From contig NZ_CP083809.1 in NCBI RefSeq assembly GCF_020149765.1, positions 2,418,001 through 2,482,000 of the forward strand: a stretch of DNA of 64,000 nt, written 5' to 3'. The position numbers were made by a program, and so were the translations under genes. This DNA comes from Pantoea agglomerans. Lineage in GTDB: Bacteria > Pseudomonadota > Gammaproteobacteria > Enterobacterales > Enterobacteriaceae. A model generated the notes under the pieces. It made no database searches and was not told where the DNA came from. It saw only the letters and a program-made list of their open reading frames with translations. Of this stretch, positions 59,777 to 64,000 are shown piece after piece; position 1 is the stretch's first letter; each line of letters starts with the position of its first letter.

Positions 59777-59984
59777 TCATCTCTCCACTTTATAGTTGAT
59801 TTCCCGAGAGAAACCGTACGCTGTGGCCTCGTCGGAACGGGACAACGCCACAGGTTTTGTCCAGCTTCAGGCGCCTGACCTTTCCCAAGGCGCGGTATCC
59901 TGCCGGAAAGGTGCGATACGCACAATGGATTTAACACAGGCATTACAGCGATTTCACCTGTTAATGGCTAAATTTTGTTAACAG

Positions 59985-60170
59985 GTTGCACTCGCTCACA
60001 GTTCCATAGTTGCACCTCTTTAAACCTTCATTAATGCAGTAAGTTAGCGCCATGCAATTTTGGCGAGATTCTTGCAGCAAGTTCCGTGCCGCCTTTTAAA
60101 GCGTTAACAAATTAATCATTAAAAAGGCTGTTAAGCAGGTCACACTTAACACGGTTGCACAAAGTTGCAA
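59985..60170. promoter_or_regulatory. put control region with PutA operators
   Basis: Motifs GTTGCAC at 59985-59991, 60009-60015 and 60154-60160 and GTTGCAA at 60164-60170, in the 450-bp gap between divergent putP and putA. PutA's ribbon-helix-helix domain is known to bind GTTGCA sites in E. coli put. Confidence 0.82.
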
Positions 60171-60226
60171 CATCAGAGATAGTGCTGGCCACGTAGTATG
60201 AGCGTAAAGAGAGGAGCAGACAGGTC

Positions 60227-63200
60227 ATGGGTACCACAACGATGGGGGTGAAGCTGGATGAAGCCACCCGCGAACGGATTAAACTGGCGGCGCAGAAGGT
60301 TGACCGCACGCCGCACTGGCTGATCAAGCAGGCCATTTTCAACTATCTCGGTCAGCTGGAGAGCGGCGACGCCCTGCCAGAGATCCCCATGACGGCAGGC
60401 GCGCAGGCGGAGCAAGATGAGAGCGTGCCGGACGAGACGCACCAGCCGTTCCTCGACTTCGCTGAACATATTCTGCCGCAGTCGGTCACGCGCGCCGCCA
60501 TTACCGCCGCCTGGCGTCGGCCAGAGACCGACGCGGTGCCGATGCTGCTGGAGCAGGCGCGTCTGCCGGCGGCGCTGGCAGAGAAGACGCACCAGCTCGC
60601 CTACAGCCTCGCGGACAAGCTGAGGCACCAGAAAGGTGCAACCGGACGAGCCGGAATGGTGCAAAGCCTGCTGCAGGAGTTCTCCCTCTCCTCACAGGAG
60701 GGCGTGGCGCTGATGTGCCTGGCGGAAGCGCTGCTGCGTATTCCCGATAAGCCGACGCGCGACGCGCTGATCCGCGACAAGATCAGCAACGGCAACTGGC
60801 AGTCGCACCTGGGCCGCAGCCCCTCGCTGTTTGTGAACGCCGCCACCTGGGGTCTGCTGTTTACCGGACGCCTGGTCTCGACCCACAACGAAGCCAACCT
60901 GTCGCGCTCGCTAAACCGAATTATCGGCAAGAGCGGCGAGCCGCTGGTGCGCAAAGGGGTGGATATGGCGATGCGCCTGATGGGCGAACAGTTCGTCACC
61001 GGCGAAACCATCGCCGAGGCGCTGGCGAACGCGCGCAAGCTGGAAGAGAAAGGCTTCCGCTACTCCTACGATATGCTGGGCGAAGCGGCGCTGACCGCCA
61101 GCGACGCCAAAGCCTACCTGGTCTCCTACCAGCAGGCGATCCACGCTATCGGCAAAGCCTCCAACGGACGCGGCATTTATGAAGGGCCGGGCATCTCTAT
61201 TAAGCTCTCCGCCCTGCACCCGCGCTACAGCCGCGCGCAGTACGACCGCGTGATGGAGGAGCTCTACCCTATTCTGAAATCCCTGACGCTGCTGGCGCGC
61301 TCTTACGACATCGGCATCAATATCGACGCCGAAGAGGCGGACCGTCTCGAGCTGTCCCTCGACCTGCTGGAGAAGCTCTGCTTCGAGCCGGAGCTGGAGG
61401 GCTGGAACGGCATCGGCTTCGTTATCCAGGCCTATATGAAACGCTGCCCGTTCGTGATCGACTCGCTGATCGATCTGGCGCAGCGCAGCCGTCGCCGCCT
61501 GATGATCCGCCTGGTGAAAGGCGCCTACTGGGACAGCGAAATCAAACGCGCCCAGGTAGAAGGTCTCGAAGGCTATCCGGTCTATACCCGCAAGGTCTAC
61601 ACCGATATCTCCTATATCGCCTGCGCGCGCAAGCTGCTGGCGGTGCCCAACCTGATCTATCCGCAGTTCGCCACGCACAACGCCCATACCCTGGCGGCGA
61701 TCTATCAGCTGGCGGGCAATAACTACTATCCGGGTCAGTATGAGTTCCAGTGCCTGCACGGCATGGGCGAACCGCTCTATGAGCAGGTGGTCGGTAAAGT
61801 GGCGGACGGCAAGCTGAACCGTCCGTGCCGCATCTATGCGCCGGTCGGCACCCATGAAACCCTGCTCGCCTACCTGGTGCGTCGCCTGCTGGAAAACGGC
61901 GCCAATACCTCTTTCGTTAACCGTATCGCCGACACGTCGCTGCCGATTGACGAGCTGGTGGCCGATCCGGTGGCGGCGGTTGAAAAGCTGGGCGCGAGCG
62001 AAGGCGCAATTGGCCTGCCGCATCCGAAAATTCCGCTGCCGCGCGATCTCTACGGCGCAGGACGCAGCAACGCGGCGGGCATTGATATGGCCAACGAACA
62101 TCGTCTGGCCTCGCTCTCCAGCGCCCTGCTGAGCAGCGCCGCGCAGCCCTGGCTGGCGCAGCCGATTATCGACGGCGAGCTGGGCGACGGCGAAACCCGC
62201 GCGGTGATCAACCCGGCCGCGCCGGGCGATATCGTCGGCCAGGTGCGCGAAGCAAGCGAAGCGGAAGTATCGCTGGCGCTGGATGCGGCAGTGAACGCCG
62301 GTCCTATCTGGTTCGCCACGCCGCCGGACGAGCGCGCGGCGATCCTCGATCGCGCCGCGCAGCATATGGAAGATGGGATGCAGCAGCTGATTGGCATTCT
62401 GGTGCGCGAAGCGGGCAAAACCTACAACAACGCCATCGCCGAAGTGCGCGAGGCGGTCGACTTCCTGCGCTACTACGCTGGCATGGTGCGTAACGATTTC
62501 GACAATGAAACGCACCGTCCCCTTGGTCCGGTGGTCTGTATCAGCCCGTGGAACTTCCCGCTGGCGATCTTTACCGGTCAGATTGCGGCCGCGCTGGCGG
62601 CGGGCAATAGCGTGCTGGCCAAGCCTGCGGAGCAGACGCCGCTGATCGCCGCGCAGGCGGTGCGCATCCTGCTGGATGCCGGCGTGCCGGCGGGCGTGCT
62701 GCAGCTGCTGCCGGGCGACGGCGAGACCGTCGGCGCGCAGCTGACGCGTGACCCGCGCGTGCGCGGCGTGATGTTTACCGGCTCCACCGCCGTGGCGACC
62801 CTGCTGCAGCGCAACCTGGCTGGCCGCCTCGATCCGCAGGGGCGTCCAACGCCGCTGATCGCCGAAACCGGCGGTCTGAACGCGATGATCGTCGACTCTT
62901 CCGCGCTGACCGAACAGGTGGTGGTCGATATTCTCGCCTCAGCCTTCGACAGCGCCGGACAGCGCTGCTCGGCGCTGCGTCTGCTCTGCATCCAGGAGGA
63001 CGTGGCGGATCACACCCTGAAGATGCTGCGCGGCGCGATGGCCGAATGCCGCATGGGCAACCCGGAGCGTCTCTCTACCGATATCGGTCCGGTGATCGAC
63101 GCCGAGGCGAAGGCCAACATCGAGCGTCATATCCAGGCGATGCGCAATAAAGGCAATACCGTCTACCAGGCGGCGCAGGAGCACCCGCAGGATCGCGCAG

Positions 63201-64000
63201 AGTGGCAAAGCGGCACCTTTATCAAGCCGACGCTGATCGAGATCGATCAGGTCAGCGATCTCGACAAGGAGATCTTCGGCCCGGTGCTGCACGTGGTGCG
63301 CTTCGCGCGCAACGCGCTGCCGCAGCTGATCGATCAGATCAACGCTGGCGGCTACGGCCTGACGCTGGGCGTGCATACCCGCATCGATGAAACCATCGCG
63401 CAGGTCACCGCCAGTGCCAAAGTCGGCAACCTCTACGTTAACCGCAATATGGTGGGCGCAGTGGTCGGCGTGCAGCCGTTCGGCGGCGAAGGGCTGTCCG
63501 GCACCGGTCCGAAAGCGGGCGGTCCGCTCTATCTCTATCGTCTGCTGGCCAGCCGTCCGGAAACGGCGCTGAGCACCACCTTTGAGCGCCAGGACGCCGA
63601 GCGTCCGGCGGACGGCACGCTGCGCGAGGCGCTGCTGGAGCCGCATAAAGCCTTTACCGCCTGGGCGCAGCAGGACAAGCCCGAGCTGGCCGCCGTCTGC
63701 CAGCGCTACGCCACGCTGGCGCAGGCGGGCACCGTGCGGCTGCTGACCGGCCCGACCGGCGAGCGCAACACCTTCTCGCTGCTGCCGCGTGAACGCGTGC
63801 TCTGCCTCGCCGATAACGAGCAGGACGCGCTGGTGCAGCTGGCGGCGGTGACCAGCGTCGGTAGCCAGGCGCTGTGGCCGGACGATGAGCTGCATCGCAA
63901 GCTGCGCCAGGGGCTGCCGCAGGCGGTACAGGCGCGCATCGCGCTGGAGAAGGATCTCTTCGCTACGCACTTCGACGCGGTGATCTACCACGGCGACGCC
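60227..64000 (+). CDS. putA: PutA, trifunctional proline utilisation enzyme and repressor, 3' end outside window
   Basis: Codons 1-1258 are visible (E. coli PutA 1320). The N-terminal ribbon-helix-helix (MGVKLDEATRERIKLAAQKV, DRTPHWLIKQAIFNYLGQL) shows it is the DNA-binding form. The proline dehydrogenase barrel follows (IGKASNGRGIYEGPGISIKL, RLMIRLVKGAYWDSEIKRAQ), then the aldehyde dehydrogenase with catalytic Cys in SAGQRCSALR and PWNFPLAIFTGQIAAALAAG. Oxidises proline to glutamate at the membrane and represses put without proline. Start at 60227, gaggag about 14 nt upstream. Confidence 0.96.
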   Translation, partial: MGTTTMGVKLDEATRERIKLAAQKVDRTPHWLIKQAIFNYLGQLESGDALPEIPMTAGAQAEQDESVPDETHQPFLDFAEHILPQSVTRAAITAAWRRPETDAVPMLLEQARLPAALAEKTHQLAYSLADKLRHQKGATGRAGMVQSLLQEFSLSSQEGVALMCLAEALLRIPDKPTRDALIRDKISNGNWQSHLGRSPSLFVNAATWGLLFTGRLVSTHNEANLSRSLNRIIGKSGEPLVRKGVDMAMRLMGEQFVTGETIAEALANARKLEEKGFRYSYDMLGEAALTASDAKAYLVSYQQAIHAIGKASNGRGIYEGPGISIKLSALHPRYSRAQYDRVMEELYPILKSLTLLARSYDIGINIDAEEADRLELSLDLLEKLCFEPELEGWNGIGFVIQAYMKRCPFVIDSLIDLAQRSRRRLMIRLVKGAYWDSEIKRAQVEGLEGYPVYTRKVYTDISYIACARKLLAVPNLIYPQFATHNAHTLAAIYQLAGNNYYPGQYEFQCLHGMGEPLYEQVVGKVADGKLNRPCRIYAPVGTHETLLAYLVRRLLENGANTSFVNRIADTSLPIDELVADPVAAVEKLGASEGAIGLPHPKIPLPRDLYGAGRSNAAGIDMANEHRLASLSSALLSSAAQPWLAQPIIDGELGDGETRAVINPAAPGDIVGQVREASEAEVSLALDAAVNAGPIWFATPPDERAAILDRAAQHMEDGMQQLIGILVREAGKTYNNAIAEVREAVDFLRYYAGMVRNDFDNETHRPLGPVVCISPWNFPLAIFTGQIAAALAAGNSVLAKPAEQTPLIAAQAVRILLDAGVPAGVLQLLPGDGETVGAQLTRDPRVRGVMFTGSTAVATLLQRNLAGRLDPQGRPTPLIAETGGLNAMIVDSSALTEQVVVDILASAFDSAGQRCSALRLLCIQEDVADHTLKMLRGAMAECRMGNPERLSTDIGPVIDAEAKANIERHIQAMRNKGNTVYQAAQEHPQDRAEWQSGTFIKPTLIEIDQVSDLDKEIFGPVLHVVRFARNALPQLIDQINAGGYGLTLGVHTRIDETIAQVTASAKVGNLYVNRNMVGAVVGVQPFGGEGLSGTGPKAGGPLYLYRLLASRPETALSTTFERQDAERPADGTLREALLEPHKAFTAWAQQDKPELAAVCQRYATLAQAGTVRLLTGPTGERNTFSLLPRERVLCLADNEQDALVQLAAVTSVGSQALWPDDELHRKLRQGLPQAVQARIALEKDLFATHFDAVIYHGDA

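Overview
The window is a chromosomal segment of a gamma-proteobacterium of the order Enterobacterales, most likely Erwiniaceae (Pantoea, Erwinia or Mixta type). The host genes are GC-rich, closely resemble their Escherichia coli counterparts, and partly keep E. coli order (lolCDE-cobB beside mfd; phoH-efeBOU-putP-putA). The genus is inferred from memory of the protein sequences and was not computed.

Layout. 1-9553 is host core: cobB (5' part), lolE-lolD-lolC, a small unknown gene, mfd and phoA. A tRNA-Ser(GGA) gene at 9554-9641 carries a complete-looking prophage of about 42.3 kb (9642-51968) inserted at its 3' end. A 26-bp direct repeat marks both ends, and paired integrase arm-type sites lie just inside each end. 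Beyond the prophage come three 118-bp repeats at exactly 175-bp spacing, each ending with the last 19 nt of the tRNA and separated by terminators, the arrangement known from the E. coli tyrT/rtT repeats. Then follow a small secreted protein gene, phoH, the iron-uptake operon efeUOB (Fur box), putP and putA (four PutA-operator motifs; putA runs off the end).

The prophage joins a lambda-like control, replication and recombination half to a contractile-tail (myovirus) virion half. The switch is readable: CI and Cro diverge from three operators (OR), a second operator triplet (OL) lies about 2.3 kb away, a perfect CII box TTGC-N6-TTGC sits between cro and cII, and matching boxA/boxB nut sites lie on both early transcripts together with an N-like gene. 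Rightward (minus strand): Cro, CII, a ParB-like protein, O (with four iterons inside the gene), P, nin genes, Q, a tRNA-Asn-like gene, an HNH endonuclease, pinholin, SAR endolysin, Rz/Rz1, terminase, portal, capsid, neck, sheath, tube, a frameshifting tail chaperone pair, tape measure, baseplate and tail fibre. Leftward (plus strand): N-like gene, small early genes, RecE-like exonuclease, RecT, AT-rich accessory genes, a fused cytosine/adenine DNA methyltransferase, Xis and Int.

Cargo genes stand out by orientation or composition: a LexA-box-controlled pair with a catalytically dead UmuD/LexA-like protein (9889-10453), an O-antigen-type acyltransferase (10709-11740), a HEPN-motif protein facing the late operon (31261-31809), a rex-positioned two-gene unit behind cI (41166-42031), and an AT-rich cassette (about 46520-47250). 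Between the rex-like genes and OL lies about 0.7 kb without a convincing gene but with five similar terminators. One essential-looking gene, the baseplate J-like protein, has an in-frame TAA followed by 60 further sensible codons, so the prophage may be defective for tail assembly.
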